Positions 1 through 13,257 of a stretch of 64,000 nucleotides of DNA are shown here, piece by piece. Positions within the stretch are counted from its first letter, which is position 1; every line of letters starts with the position of its first letter. The position numbers and the translations under genes are program-made. The notes beneath the pieces were generated by a model, which searched no databases, had not been told where the DNA came from, and saw nothing but the letters and a program-made list of their open reading frames with translations. This DNA comes from Chamaecrista fasciculata (lineage: Eukaryota > Streptophyta > Magnoliopsida > Fabales > Fabaceae): assembly GCA_003254925.1 (NCBI GenBank), contig QANZ01033453.1, positions 18,677 through 82,676 of the forward strand, given 5' to 3'.

Positions 1-380
1 TTCTTCTTCTTTTTTTTTTTTTTTTTTCATTTTTTAAAGTCTTATGTCTCCCAAACAAGGTATTAAAATTTTAAAGAAAATGCTAACTTTGAATTTAGAA
101 GTAAATATGAAGAGGAACATCGTTATCAAAGGAATAAACCCCCAACGACAGTACTAGGAAAGATATTGAACAGTGAACAAACAAAGTCATTATTTGAAAT
201 TTTATTTTAAAAGACCAGAATTAAAATACAACAGCCGAAGGATGAAAAGAAAACTATATAGATATATATAAACTAGCGGCTTTACTGTCGGAGATTATGG
301 AGCAAACGCAGCAGAAAAAGTAAAATTAAAATTTTATAATTTTCTCCACATGATTCACTAATTGTGTTTATATCAATGAG
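1..380. other. Intergenic, no gene seen
   Basis: AT-rich sequence opening with a TTC/T-rich tract. I see no open frame of meaningful length, no RNA gene and no clear repeat ends. Confidence 0.5.
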
Positions 381-384
381 ATAA

Positions 385-2230
385 GATGTTTACCTAAATC
401 AAACGGATGCTTGAATGATTACAATTCTAAGGAGTCCACAGACTCGTGTCCTTCTTTTACCGGTGATCCACACGAACAGTTTGCCAGATACTCAAGTGCT
501 AGCCTCCAATCTCTTCTCCAAGAGATTATGGGAACCAATCTACAAATCTTGAAATTTCAAGAACACTTCTTGAAAGATCCAAGAATCAAAGTGGCGCACA
601 ATTTCAAGAACACTTCTTGAAAAACAAAAACCAAGTGGCGCACTAGTATGGAATTTTTCCTCAAAAATTCCTCACCAAAACTCAAGAGATGAGCACACTA
701 CCAAGAACGAATTTCTTGGCTACACTTACTCTAGGTTTTTCGCCTCTTCTAACTCTCACACACAACCCGCCCTTTTATCCCTAAGTTTTAGGGTTAGTTC
801 AAAACTCTCTCCCTTTTCACTTCTTAGGATATGGTGTTTTTAAAGAGTCTCATTCCTCAAATTAGGGAATCACAAAATCTTGATTATAAGATTACATTAA
901 TATTATAATTCAAGATTAAGAAGCAATCTCAATTTAAATTTCAAGATCATATCTTGAAAACTAAATCTTGAATGCACACTTCCCATTGGTTGGAATGAAT
1001 CAAGAGGATTTGAATTCTTAATTATAATATTACATTAATATCTTAACCTAAAATTCAAAATGCATTCTTGAAATTCAAAATGCAAGATCAAATCTTGCAT
1101 TTGAATCTCCAAGAATTCGCCCCCTCTTGTTTGTTTTATAGGAATTTAATAAATAAGATAACAATCCTAACTCTGATATCTTTATTCAAATTGAATTAAA
1201 ATATTACCATGATATCTTTATTCAAATTTAAATCTTGAATTCAAATTAACAAAATCATATTTCATTAATTAAATTTAAGAGTGAGGCGCCACCTCATCTT
1301 ACTCTTCAATATTAGAGAATTTAATAAATCAATAATCCCCTAACTCTTAGGAGACTTAGTCAATTCATTATCCCTAATATTCTAAATGAGAATTAAATTG
1401 TAAATAGATTAATCAAATTAACTATTTAACAATTAATATATTTAAACTTGTCTAACAAATTTAAATATTACAAATGTAGATTTTATTTAAGACAAGACTT
1501 CATGTCCTAAGACATTCAACTATGTCTTAAATTGTGTCACTAAAGTGACTCACGAATTAACCCTAATTCGTGTCCCATTACAGTATCTTGATCCTGCTCA
1601 TGTGTGACCCAGCAGGCCTCATGTGAAATTGGCAGCAAGCCATCTCTATGACTCACAAGTCGAGAGCGGACTCTAGCAAACCATCACGACTACCCAAAAC
1701 ACGTGAGTTATCGTTTTAACATCAACGACTTAACCTTAGTACCACCTTGTCTTAATCCCTATTGTCACACGATATTTTGGTCATGGATAAGGCATGGGAA
1801 AGTCATCCTTGTAATCCAAACCATAACTTTCTCGATTCTTGGAGTTAGTCTCATTACCCTGTGTGGCCACACATTCCTTAGACAAACTCATCGAGGGGCC
1901 CAGTCAAATATCTTTCAACTTAATGAGGGACAAAATTCCTTATTGGTCAACCACATTCCTCAGTACGGCAAACAACTAAACCGTACCTAGCCTGTATGGC
2001 TACCCTGTTACGGGCAACGTTGGACTAGGCCAAAGTTCAGCATCTACAACGCCCGGAATAATGAAGACCTCAGGTCTAAGGGCATTGTGACAGGTGTACA
2101 GGAGAGACTAGCTCATGACTAAACCCATGCAGGACTTTCTGAGTCGGTCCAGCAACTTGTAACCCATTACATAATTGCACCATGACTCTCGAGAAGCATC
2201 ACATGCGTGTATCTCTATATATCTCTATAA
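385..2230 (-). mobile_element. Unclassified repeat, possibly LTR-type noncoding fossil
   Basis: This stretch differs in texture from its flanks. It is richer in G and C, has no long open frame and contains the repeated phrase CAAGAACACTTCTTGAAA at about 558 and 604. Blocks near 1560-2170 resemble noncoding terminal parts of plant LTR retroelements read on the minus strand. I could not define ends, a primer-binding site or a target duplication. The family is unknown, and the short open frames within it (411-620, 1703-1990) look accidental. Confidence 0.3.
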
Positions 2231-3980
2231 ACTTGATTCTGAGTCTTTAATCATAAGGATTTAAATATTTACTATTTTGTTTCAATTATATTTTTCTCAT
2301 AATTACCAAAATGTTATGTCTTTCTTTTTTTTTTTTTTTTTTTNTACCACTATACTACAACGACCTTGTTGTTGGACAGAGCAATCATTTTAACTATCAC
2401 CAGTGGGTAATACTATTTACTATAATCTTAATTTTAATCCTTTACATATTCACATTTTTTCAATTACATCCATATTAAATTTCTCTTCTTAATATATTTT
2501 GTTATCAATATTATTCTTTTTATTTAACTAAATTAATGATATAACATGACAAGCTAAATGTCAGAAAAATATAATTCTCGTTATTAAAATTATTCATTAT
2601 AAATAATTTTACATATATTTTTTAATTTTTTACTTTTCTTATATAGTTAATATAAAAGTAAAATTTATTGAAATTTTTCTTAAAATATTAAGTTATTAAC
2701 TAATAATATCATATATCTCATTAATAATAATGTTACTAATTTAATTAAAGAGTAAAATATAGTTTGGTGTCCTGAAAGACAAAACGTGTCACTTGACTAT
2801 GTTTCCACTTTGGTTATAGTAACGTTCCCTTAGTATTTAAAAGAAAGTACTGACGTGACTCGATCTTATCCGTCGATTTCTACTACATTATCTTAATTGT
2901 TGGTTTCTATTACATCTTAAATTACAATTTACTTCCCAAAAAGATTTCTTTTCGGCGTTTATGTCCTCTCCCTTTGGTAAAACGCATCAAAACGCAATAA
3001 AGTATAAGAATTGAGGGAGTTTCCTACAATTTCATCCCAGAGACTAGAGAGTTATTAAAAAAATATCAGAAAGGTTGTTAAAGTTTTGTTACATCAGAAT
3101 CTTTCCTTTCTCACAAAATTTCTCTCAACCAAGTCCTTAATCAATCACAGATAAGACTCAAATATTTATCATCTTTATCATATTAGTCTTTGGACCACAA
3201 AATGCAGCTATGTATCTTTGTTCTTTGATTTGTTATTCCATTTAAACTTAATAAACTTTTCTACTTTTCAGAACAATCTTGGGACATATTATAATAAGAT
3301 GCAGTAAAAACCAAGAAACAATAATATGGGGGAAAATTGTTACAACATCTCTATTTTTTGTTATATTTATAGTACAAAATGGTATAGTTGCTCATTAAAA
3401 ATAAACATGGTATAGTTTTTGTCTTTTTGATGACTTGATCACCAAAACATAATCAATATTAGGCACAAGGTACCCAAGTGTATTTTACCTTTAATTAAAT
3501 ATTAAATTTTGGGACTATCATTAGTAATAAAGATAATTGCGAAAAACTAGTGTGAAGAAAATTTATAACCAATCAAATTGAAAAAATAGGGACCAATAAC
3601 AATTTTGTATAATAATAAGCAAAATGTACTCTAAGAGAAAATGTAAATGTTTAATTTTTAGAGTTGATTTTTGTTAGGAGAACTTTAATAAGGATAGATA
3701 AAATTAATTTTTACCTAGACTATTTTACTAATGAACAAAAGATTCCTATAGTTTCGTTTACCAAAAAAAAAAGATTCCTACAGTTTCACAGAAAAAAAAA
3801 AAGAACTGAAAAAAAAAACAGGGACTAAAATAGAATTTTAGTGTATGAGTATTATTTAGCAAGCAGCAAGTGTGTGGGGTTGTGACGAGAAGTGTCCCAA
3901 ACGGATAAATGATGGAAGGCGTATAATAGAATAGAATAGAACACCAAATTGTGAAGTTTGTGTGGTGAGTGAAAGTAGCA
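2231..3980. other. Upstream intergenic region of the NdhU gene
   Basis: Very AT-rich sequence with a T-tract and a single N at 2344. A degenerate fold-back remnant with 'tttggtgtcctgaaag' phrasing lies around 2750-2880. No gene is visible. The last few hundred bases should hold the NdhU promoter and 5' leader, but no unambiguous TATA box stands out. Confidence 0.4.
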
Positions 3981-5912
3981 ATGGCTGTATCCACTACCAC
4001 CACCACCACCACAGTGTGCATTCCCAATAACAACAACATTCACACACCCACCAAATCCAATCTTGGATTCTCAAATCGCCTCACTTTTACTCCCAAACCC
4101 AGAAATTTACGCATCACTATCTCAAATTCCAGTGCTACTAGTAGCGATTTCTCCCCTGAAGAAGACGCCACCACAGCCACACAACAAGCAGATCCAGACA
4201 CTGCCATTGAAGTCCCAGATCAGCCTCCTTCCTTGATTTCTGCCCTCAACGTCGAGAGGGCTCTCCGTGGCATACGTATTTCTTTCTTTCTTTCTTTCTT
4301 TCTTTACCTATCAATTTTTAGTCTTTAATTCATGGGGAGGCTAGCTTGCAACTGAGTCATGAATTTTTGGGACTAAATTGACAGTGACCATATAATTTAG
4401 GACTAAAATGTTAAATTTACTCTCTTACTTTTGAGGAAACCTACTATTTGGTCCCTCCTTTTTCACCGTTTTAACTATTTGGTCCCTGCAAATAGACTAT
4501 TTGGTCCCTAAAAAATTAGAAATGTCAATTCGTTAGTCCCTGTATGTAGCCTATCTCTGCATTGATAACCTGGTCATTAAGTGTACATGTAACACGTTAA
4601 ATGTCACATATTTAACTATTTGGGGGCCAACTAGGCTTTGAGATTTAGGAATAATTCAATAATTATGCCTTATGGAAGCTTCACGTGTAATACAAATATT
4701 TGGGTCTAACTCAATTTTAGGCCGGTTTAATTGTGTTTGTTAGTCCGATTCGGTTGGTTTAGGTGATTAGGATGCCAAAGTGACATTTAACGATGTCATG
4801 TAAGCATTCAATGTCTGATAGTTGATGATTATGATAAATGAGGGACTAAATAGTTCATAATTATGATAATTGAGGGACTAAATAGTACAATTATGATAAA
4901 TGAGGGACTGAGTAGTCCATTTCAATAATGAGGGACCAAATCGTTGACTCAGTAAAATAGGAGGGACCAAATAGTAGGTTTCCTCCTTACTTTTTGCTTC
5001 TTCAAAATCTATATACGCTTTATTTATGTGTTTGTTAAATTTTATTGCATTCCAATATTGATGGGGATTTAGTTTAGATTATTCATGCAGCAATCACTGA
5101 CGTGGATCATTATGGTAGACTCGGCATTCCCAGAGGGACCTCATACGAAAAGGTTGTTGTCACTACTTGTCAGAAAGAAATTAGAATCATTAATTCATTG
5201 TTCAATAATTACTAATTGATTACGTACTAATTACTCAGCTTAAGTTTTGTTGTTTTTAATAAATCAACTCAACAATATATATATGTAACAGGTGGCAGTA
5301 GCTTATAGCAACAAGGTTGAAGAATTGAAAAAGGAAGGATTAGAAGAAGAAGAACTGGACAAGAAATTGCAGCAACTCAAGGTTAGTAATTAGCAAGCAG
5401 TATAACTATATATATATAGTGAAACGATCATTTATGATTATATCTGAGAGAGTAATTAGAAACATCAGATGAATGATTTTGTGTATTGTTGATCAATTTG
5501 TCCCTCAATAGGAATCATATTCAATCCTATCGTCTGAACAAGAGAGAAGACTATATGACTGGAGCTTGGCCAGGACAGAGATTACAGATAAATACGTTTG
5601 GCCCCATGATGTTGACATAACAGAGATATCTTCTAAAGGCACTCCTCCCCCCCAGGTATTAATTTCTTCCTCTTTTCTATCTTCTATGCACAAATTCTCT
5701 GCCAATGCAAATGATACTAATGTTGCAAACTATTTAATTCAGATGCTTCAATGGGTAATAATAATAATGTAATGTCTTTTCTGTTTGAATGTAAACCAGT
5801 TTGCTTTATTTCATGACAGGAACCTGAGGACGTAGGACCTACGAGGGTAGTTGGGTATGTCCTATTAGGATGGGTAATAATATCAGTTCTGTTATCTATT
5901 GTATTGATGTGA
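3981..5912 (+). CDS. ndhU: NAD(P)H-quinone oxidoreductase subunit U, chloroplastic (NdhU)
   Basis: This is a nuclear gene for a subunit of the thylakoid NDH complex, which drives cyclic electron flow around photosystem I. Inferred exons are 3981-4275, 5091-5152, 5292-5381, 5512-5655 and 5820-5912. All junctions are GT-AG and in frame, giving 227 aa; Arabidopsis NdhU is of similar size. Residues 1 to about 50 form a Ser/Thr/Asn-rich, acid-poor stretch typical of a chloroplast transit peptide. A J-like domain follows (DHYGRLGIPRG, then a KKEGLEEEELDKKLQQLKES helix and YSILSSEQERRLYDW). It lacks the HPD tripeptide of true DnaJ proteins, as NdhU does. The C-terminus is a single membrane span (VVGYVLLGWVIISVLLSIVLM region). 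ATG 3981 is the first in frame and opens the transit peptide. Intron 1 contains a complete Mutator-type MITE (4433-4985) and a TTTC microsatellite directly after the donor. The family call is firm; the expression level is unknown. Confidence 0.9.
4433..4985. mobile_element. Mutator-type MITE in NdhU intron 1
   Basis: This is a 553-bp fold-back element. Its ends are inverted copies of each other (GAGGAAACCTACTATTTGG at left, the complement at right), and internal 'tttggtccct'/'agggaccaaat' phrases recur along both arms. It is flanked by the perfect 9-bp direct repeat CTTACTTTT (4424-4432 and 4986-4994), the target-duplication length of Mutator-like transposons. It has no coding capacity. Confidence 0.85.
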
Positions 5913-6822
5913 TTAATACAAAGGATGGATGATTAATTATGGTTCAGACCTTGTTCTTTTCTGAGGCTAAATCATAAATGTATAAATACTACAGCCTTAT
6001 CTCAGCTCTTCAATTGATTATTCATAATTGCATATATATGGATTCCTTTAACAACTACCAAAAAACAATGTGTATAAGTATAGCTAAACATGGCACAGGA
6101 TGGTGAAATATTGTAATATGCTATTTGGGTTTAGGGTTTATGGATTCCTTTAACAGTTATGGTATTTGGATACCAGTTCTGTGTACATACATATACCCAA
6201 AATAAACAATGAAACAAAAGGAAAAGTTATCATCAATTCCACAAGAACAGAAAACTTTGCCATAGTTGCTGAAGAATTACAAGCTAGCCAGCCTATCACA
6301 ACATTAACTTTCCCAAGCCCTTTCTTACTAATCATTGCAATTTGCACCTTAATTGATAATTTTGAAGCTACTTGGCAGCCCACTTATTTGTTCCCAGTAA
6401 AAGATTCCCAAGTATTCTCACTACTAATCACAAACTACCATGATATAAAGCTGGTTGGGACTTAGAAGCAGAGATGAAGGAAGAAAGATTGAAGCTTTTG
6501 ATGGTTAATTCAGATTCTTTATTTCCATGCTACTCTGTTATAAACTGAAAAAAGTGGCAATGAATCTCATGAGGTACGGAAGTTGATTGCTCAATTTCAA
6601 ACTCTTTTTAAGAGAGTGAATAGATGGAAAGGCAATCATAAGCTACAGTACATTTACAGTTTAGGTAGTTCTTAATTATATTTTCTCCTTTGCGTGCATC
6701 CACATCCTCATACTGTGCATGCAGTGGATGTTTTGGTTCTTAATGCTGAATCTTACAGTTCAATTATGAAAGTGGCCATTCTATGATGATCATATAAGAC
6801 TTCAAGAATGGACCAAAACTAT
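5913..6822. other. Downstream region of NdhU
   Basis: This should hold the NdhU 3' UTR and intergenic sequence. Open frames on both strands at 6150-6465 overlap each other and resemble no family I know. I see no RNA gene or clear repeat. Confidence 0.4.
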
Positions 6823-7605
6823 TAGAGTAAATTAATGATTTAGTCCTTGAAAGATGAAATATTTCAATTTAGTCCTTAAAAGATTAATTTATAAAATTTG
6901 GTCCTTAAAAGATGCAATAACAATCAATTTAGTCCTTTTATTAATATATTGATTTAAATTTAATGGAAAATATGATTTTCTAACCTTAATTGTGAGTTGG
7001 CCCAAAAAAAAAAGGGTAAATTACACTTTGGTACCCTGTGGTTTGACCCTATTTCACTTTGGTACCCTGTGGTTTGAAACTTGACACTTTGGTACCCTTT
7101 GGAGCTATTTTGTAATTTTAACCATAACAAATTTTGCAAAAATTACATATTGACCCCAAAAAATTTTCAAAAAATTACAAATAGGTCCCTGGATACATAT
7201 TATATAGGGACTAAAATGAAAAATTTAAAATTTTTTTGGGGTCAATATGTAATTTTTGTAAAATTTATTATGGTTAAAATTACAAAATAGCTCCAAAGGG
7301 TACCAAAGTGTTAATGGAGAATACCACATGGTACCAAAGTGTCAAGTTTCAAACCACAGGGTACCAAAGTGAAATAGGGTCAAACCACAGGGTACCAAAG
7401 TGTAATTTACCCAAAAAAAAACCTTAATTGTGAAGTGTAATGTCAATAACATTTAGAACTACATCATATTTGTCATAAAATTTTTGTTATTATTTTAACA
7501 AAATGATCAAATTAATTGTAATTGCATATTTCAGTGATTAAATCTTATAATTTTATCTTTGGGGGATTGAATTGAGAAATTTAACATCTTTCATAAACCA
7601 AATCA
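6823..7605. mobile_element. AT-rich fold-back MITE interrupted by a second MITE
   Basis: The left arm (from about 6823, 'aatgatttagtccttgaaag') and the right arm (about 7500-7605) are imperfect inverted copies about 110-150 bp long. The interior is split by the 7014-7412 element. The nesting shows that this element is the older of the two. No clean target duplication was found at its outer ends. Confidence 0.6.
7014..7412. mobile_element. GGGTAAATTACAC-family MITE, copy 1
   Basis: This 399-bp near-perfect hairpin begins GGGTAAATTACACTTTGG and ends with its complement. Arms of about 190 bp carry the phrase 'ggtaccctgtggtttg' repeatedly. The flanks are runs of nine A on both sides, which is consistent with a 9-bp target duplication but cannot be proved in a homopolymer. 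Two more copies lie at 52056 and 56754. Confidence 0.85.
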
Positions 7606-8644
7606 TTAATTTAGTCATACTATTATTTCATGTCATAACCTTCTCGTGTGTCACTGTACTTCGCGGAAACTGCTGGTTCTTATTCTTGTTTTATAAATGG
7701 TGTTAATCGTCCAACCAATGACAATAATTAGTAATTAGTGCTGCTATTATAGCGTGTCACTTTCACCAACCAGAGCACTTTTATCTACAGTGAGATTCAA
7801 TGATTTATGAGATATATATAATTCAAACACTCAACTTGTATGATTACTTTCTTTGTCCTTTACCACTTTTTTCATAGGACTTCTCCCTCTTATGGAGGGG
7901 TCCTCCTTCTCCTTCTGCATCAGTATTCTGGATCAACCTCACACAAATGATCCAGACGAACTATATTATTATTGTCTACTTTTAACATCAACTCACCCAT
8001 CTTGTCATTTCTTTTTCTGAATTTCATGAGAATCTGTTACTCTGTTAGCATATATAGTATCTTTGTCCTTTTGTCTTCTTTAAGGAACCACTCCACCTTA
8101 GCTTGGCAACTTTTAGCTGTTACTTGTTACTACCCTCTCAGAAACACATTCACCACTTTTCTTTACAAATGAGTAAAATATCTGTTTAGTCCCTGAATTT
8201 ATTGAATGATATGGACACTGTCAGTTTAGTCTCTCGACTTTTGAAATAACTGATTTAATATCTGAAAATGCTTTACTAGTTATTAGTCCTTCCAAAGACT
8301 GAATAGTATAGTTGTAAGGTGTTCATGAAAGGATTAATTTGTAACGAGTTATGAATTTATTAAGAGTAAAAAAAATAAAGAACTAAAATAATAATGCTCA
8401 TATAATAAATGTTAGTTTACTCTCTTTACAAATAATACTAAACAGAGAAAAGCTGATATATATTGATTAATCATCCAATGCAAGTCCCTTTTTTTTTTGG
8501 GGTAAACTAGAACCAGAACGAGAGTTGTTTGTAAACCAAGGAGAATCCTTATCCTGAGACCAAAGCACTGAAAGTCTGAAACACAAACTTTGACATAATA
8601 TTAACCGAACAACTTAGGTTGATGGAGTTGGAGAGAGTTTTACT
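7606..8644. other. Intergenic, 3' side of the MYB gene
   Basis: No gene is recognised. A weak fold-back remnant lies at about 8168-8420: it starts GAGTAAAATATCTG, ends near AGTTTACTC and has 'tttagtcc' phrases. The short plus-strand open frame inside 8619-8867 is antisense to MYB exon 3. The MYB 3' UTR should lie just below 8645. Confidence 0.4.
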
Positions 8645-9981
8645 TCACATATCAGCAAAACCAAAGCAAGTTTCATCATCCATTTCAAGAAACTTACTCA
8701 CCCATTCCAAATCTAGTGGGCCTTCACTACCACTTCCACAAGGAAAGAAGCCATTATTGCCTTCAACAAAGCTACACTTTGAGCTTGAGTCCTCCACCAC
8801 CTTAAGTGTACCCTCCTCTTTATTAATGCCACCAACAGCAGCTGCAGTTATCTCCAACGTGGGCTGATCTGTTTTTGGACCTCTGTTTTGTTTCCTTGAA
8901 TTCATCTTCTTGCTCAAATGAGAGTTCCAGTAATTCTTAATCTCATTATCAGTCCGACCAGGAAGCCTTCCAGCTATCAACGACCACCTAGAGTGATTGA
9001 GTGTGTATGAGAGAGAGTTTGTGCTGTATCATAATCGTAAGTTTGTTTATTGTTCCTAGCAGAACTTAGAATCTTATAATATTTCTTATATTACCTGTTA
9101 CCTAGGAGTTTATGAAGCCTCAATATTAAGTCCTCCTCCTGGTCAGATATATTGCCTCTCTTGATATTTGGTCTTAGATAATTTAACCATCTCAATCTGC
9201 AACTCTTGCCACATCGACTTAGACCTGCAGCAATGAATGGATGAATAAAGAAAACTAAAAGAGAATATTCATGATGAAGAGTGAAGAACTGTTGCGGATT
9301 ATGTGTATAGAAACAGTTATTTCAAGACTTCAAGTCTTATCAGAGTCTAATTAAATCGATTTTAATATTTATTACATGGAGGGAATCGCAAATTTTCAAT
9401 TGCATTTTCTGACTGGTGGCTCATACTCGTGTCTGCAAGATTAACATTTGTCTTTATTTAATTACACCTCATTTCACATCTGAATTTATATATTCTTTGC
9501 TCTTTTCTATCCAATTAATGTAGATTTTTTTTTTGGGTTGCACATCCAATATCCAGAGTCTTGGCGTTACTAAGCCATATTTGATCCATGATGCACACTT
9601 GACTATAGTGGAAGAGTCTCTCAATGAGGATAATTACATTTCCAAGATCTTACTTAAATGATATCAAATCGCTTATCACTTGGACCAACTCTTTGTTGGT
9701 ATGTAGAATTTTATTTGACATACATACATATGCACAATTTTCAACAAGAATGATATATTTATACACACACACACATGGTACTGAGTGTGAGAATTGAGTT
9801 GTTGGTTTCAAGTTTTGGAATATATGTAATGTGATGATGTACCTGCTTTGGCTGCTATATACTTCCACCTCTTAGGACCATGTTTTTCAATGACTTGAAC
9901 CAGTTTGTGATCTTCCTCAGGCGTCCAGGCTCCTCTGCAAGGTTCCTTCTTCACTCCCTGACTGCTCTGTGATGATTCCAT
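8645..9981 (-). CDS. R2R3-MYB transcription factor with bHLH-interaction motif
   Basis: A nuclear DNA-binding regulator of 203 aa. Minus-strand exons are 9981-9843, 9224-9095 and 8987-8645, with GT-AG junctions at the two intron positions usual for this family. R2 spans about residues 16-65 with Trp at 19, 39 and 59. R3 spans about 69-116 with Ile at 72 replacing the first Trp, and Trp at 91 and about 110. Asp78 to Arg97 fits [DE]Lx2[RK]x3Lx6Lx3R, the signature of MYBs that bind R/B-like bHLH partners in MYB-bHLH-WD40 complexes. The C-terminus is short and ends with an acidic-hydrophobic segment ([12 protein letters not shown]). The ATG at 9981 gives MESSQ; an upstream TTG is not used. A TATA-like sequence (TATAAATT on the minus strand) lies near 10040. 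The likely relatives are the MYB5/MYB82/GL1/TT2 group (trichome, seed coat or flavonoid control). The exact orthologue is not decided. Confidence 0.9.
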
Positions 9982-11711
9982 TGGCCCTTTCTTCTTCAAA
10001 TCTCTTCTGCTTCAGTGAATATCAGTACAGCAAATTTATATACTTGCTTTGCTTGCACCCAAACCCAACCTCACATTCTAGATATATACATATATATGTG
10101 TTTGATATGGACATTCATAGTGGGGCTATTGGTCACATGACTTGGTAATGATATATATCATATAGGCATTTCAAAGAGTGAATTACGGGATCAAAGTGAA
10201 GTTGATCCAAATTAATGAAACAAGAAAGATAATGATGATGATGGTGATGGTGGAAATCAGATACGGCAGATTGGGTTGATATATCTCATTGTGAATGATT
10301 AAAGGTAGGAAGAGAGGGATGTACGAAAGCTTGTTGGCATCAATGGCATGTGATGTGAGTACTGTTCCTAAGTGGAAAGTTGAGTAACGGTATGATGACA
10401 AACAAGATAATATCAGAAACAGCCAAATTAAGATTCACACAGTAGTACAGTCAATATCTTGTGTCCTAAGTCCTGACATTATGTTTCATGGGTATCTAAA
10501 TCTAGTGTTATAGTGTATATTCATTTCCCCCGCGTGTAGAATATATATATAGTCACTACATACAATCAAACACGGAATGTCATAACTCATGAATGCACTC
10601 TTGGTTTTTTCTATCATGAAAATATGAATATGTATACGTATGCTTAAGCAGCAGTGTAACTACAAAAGTAGAGAAAATAAAAAATAAGGACTAAGGAGTA
10701 ACACATGTAAAAGTTTTTAATGTGATTAAGAGTTTCAACTTTCAAGATATGCTACCACAGTATAACTGGGATAATTTTACCATGATAAAACTATACAAAA
10801 ACTTATTTTTATCACTGAGAGGCAATGTATGCTGTATGCATTCACTTCATCATTTGCTTCTTCTGTTCATTATTGACAATTAATTACCCCTGCCACCTAT
10901 AAGGTTATTTATATTAAGATATGGAGAAAGATGCATAATGAATATAAAGTAATGGGATTTTGAATAAGCCCATCTTCATATTGAAATAATTATGCGGAGA
11001 ACACAAATTTAATAATGAATTAATTTAAGTGTGTAGTCAAAGATGAATCATTATCGAGATTAATGGTTTGCCAACCCATACTAGTATTTTTGCGCCTTAT
11101 CATTTGAGTGTGACCATAGAGATCTCGCATCTCAATTTTATGATGCCAATTCAACCTCAATGTTTAATCACCGCCAATCTTTTAATTAAACATAATGGAT
11201 AAATTAATAATTTAATTGTTAAAAGATTATTAAATTGATAATTTAATTCTTAAAAGATCATTGATATTTTTTATAAATAAAAAAAATATACCCTATTAAT
11301 TTTTCAAAGACAAAAGTATATCATTTTAATATTTTAGTAACTGAAGTTGTCAACTCAATCATTTTTTGGAAAATCAAATTGTTAACTTACTTTAAGCACA
11401 ATATATATCACATGGTTTTTTTGTCATTTTTTTTTTAAATAAAAGATAGGAGGCCCTAGAAAATGCTACATATGATCTATATAGGGATAATCATCATAGC
11501 AATAAATAAAAGGATAGGTTATGACTTACGTGTTTTGCTGCTCAGATTATGAGTATAATAAATTGCAAAAGAAAGGAATAAACATATATTTTTATCACTG
11601 AAACATACATGAGTGAATTGATTTTTAAAAAAAATGAATTTATATGCTTTATCTTATGAAGATAATATAATTTAGTTCACTAGACTTATTTTTTAAGAGA
11701 CAAAAGTAACT
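9982..11711. other. Upstream region of the MYB gene
   Basis: AT-rich intergenic DNA with no recognised gene. Sequence from 9982 to about 10400 is the probable MYB leader and promoter. Poor 'aattgttaaaagatta' repeats near 11190-11290 look like a decayed MITE. Confidence 0.4.
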
Positions 11712-11720
11712 AAATTAATA

Positions 11721-12271
11721 GGCCAAAGTCCTATTTTGGCCCCTCATGTTTGCTCAAAGTTCTGTTTTGGTCTCTCAAGTTTTTTTCGTTCCGTTTTGGT
11801 CCCTCACGTTTGCTCAAAGTTCCGTTTTAAGTCTCTCAAGTTTTTGTGTTCCGTTTTGGTCCCTCGAGTTTCTAAAAAGTTCCAACATTAGTCCCTGACT
11901 CTTTTTCATTTATTTTTTCTGTTAAAAAAATGAATAAAACTAACTTTCATCTCCCAAAAATTTTGCTCTTTTGCATTAACATCCTAAAAAGAGAAAAATT
12001 GTTGGCAGTTGAAAGTTAGTTTCTTTTTCCTTTTCTTAACGAAAAAAGTAGATGGAAAAGAGTCAGAGACTAACGTTGAATCTTTTTGAAAACTTGAGGA
12101 ACCAAAACAGAACTTTGAGCAAAGATGAGAGACCAAAACAGAACGAAAAAAATTTGAGGGACCAAAATGGAACTTTGAGCAAACATGAGGGACCAAAACA
12201 GAACACTAAATACTTGAGGGACCAAAATAAAACTTTGAGCAAACATGAGAGATCAAAATAGGACTTTGGCC
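11721..12271. mobile_element. Mutator-type MITE (GGCCAAAGTCC family)
   Basis: A 551-bp fold-back element. Both ends read GGCCAAAGTCCTATTTTG inwards, and arms of about 200 bp repeat 'ttggtccctca...tttgctcaaagtt' several times. It is flanked by the perfect 9-bp direct repeat AAATTAATA (11712-11720, 12272-12280). Antisense open frames inside it (11984-12261) are made by the repeats and are not genes. Confidence 0.88.
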
Positions 12272-12280
12272 AAATTAATA

Positions 12281-13257
12281 TATATTAGTTTTATGAATTT
12301 TAAAAAGTAAAAAGTGTAAATCATTCAATGAAGGAGTTGTTGCTTGAGTAGTTTCAATTCAAAGCATATAAATTAACATGTATATTGTTGAAATTCGACA
12401 TTCATGATATGGAGATTATCTTTATAATCCAAGACCAGTCTCCTATAAGATTATAGAATTTTTTTTTGTAAATTACAGCAAAGTTATAATTTGTTTTAAA
12501 ATGTTTATTGGAATAAAATTAAAAGAAAAAAATCCTGAATCCAGTCCTAAGTGGGTCTGAGAAAATAATTCCACCATGATCACTCTCTTCCACTGATATT
12601 TTAGTAATAAACAATATTATTAGTTACCCAAGTGATCTTTGTTTCAATAAATATATACACTCTCTTCCATTCATATAATACGCAATTCTAGAGATCTTTT
12701 TTTTTTCGGCCAACCAATTCTAGAGATCTCAATAATAAACAATATAATCTTTATTTGATGGAGCTGAGCCCAAGTTAGTAATAATATAGATCGTTTACAT
12801 TTGAGCCCAAAACCAACACAGCCTATTTCCTCTCATTCCTAAGTTCCAAATCTATACAAATAAAGATTAAACCAAGCTGGCACATAAAATTAAACGTCCA
12901 CTTTTTTTTTTTACTTCTATTTTCTTTTTCAATAAAATACTCTCCCAAGGGATTGATGAGATTGTTCAGAATTTTCTTTTTGGGCCAAAAATCTGTTGGA
13001 ATGTTTGACCTTAATAGTTTACCTAAGAAATAAGATAATTGCGATTTTTTGGGGATTTATTATTTATATGTATACTTAAGCTGTTGTGGAGATCAAAACT
13101 ACATATACTTGTATGGCTAATTAAGATTATAGAAGTTCCAAATTATATGCATACATTGAACATGCACATTGCTTGAATCTTCCTAACATTATTGTCCAGT
13201 GTGATTGTAAATTTGCAGATGATCTAATATATTTAATGATCAAAGCTCTCCTCATTT
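12281..13257. other. Intergenic, no gene seen
   Basis: AT-rich sequence with T-tracts. I see no structured repeat or coding signal. Confidence 0.4.

Noticed and set aside
1703-1990. A 95-codon open frame as a gene
   Set aside because: It has no domain, lies in repeat-like sequence and shows no splice or start context.
3758-4043. Minus-strand frames over the NdhU start
   Set aside because: They are antisense to the transit-peptide exon, where ACC repeats mirror as Val/Gly codons.
11984-12261. Open frames with Lys/Asn-rich repeats
   Set aside because: They come from the repeated arm phrases of the MITE at 11721-12271.
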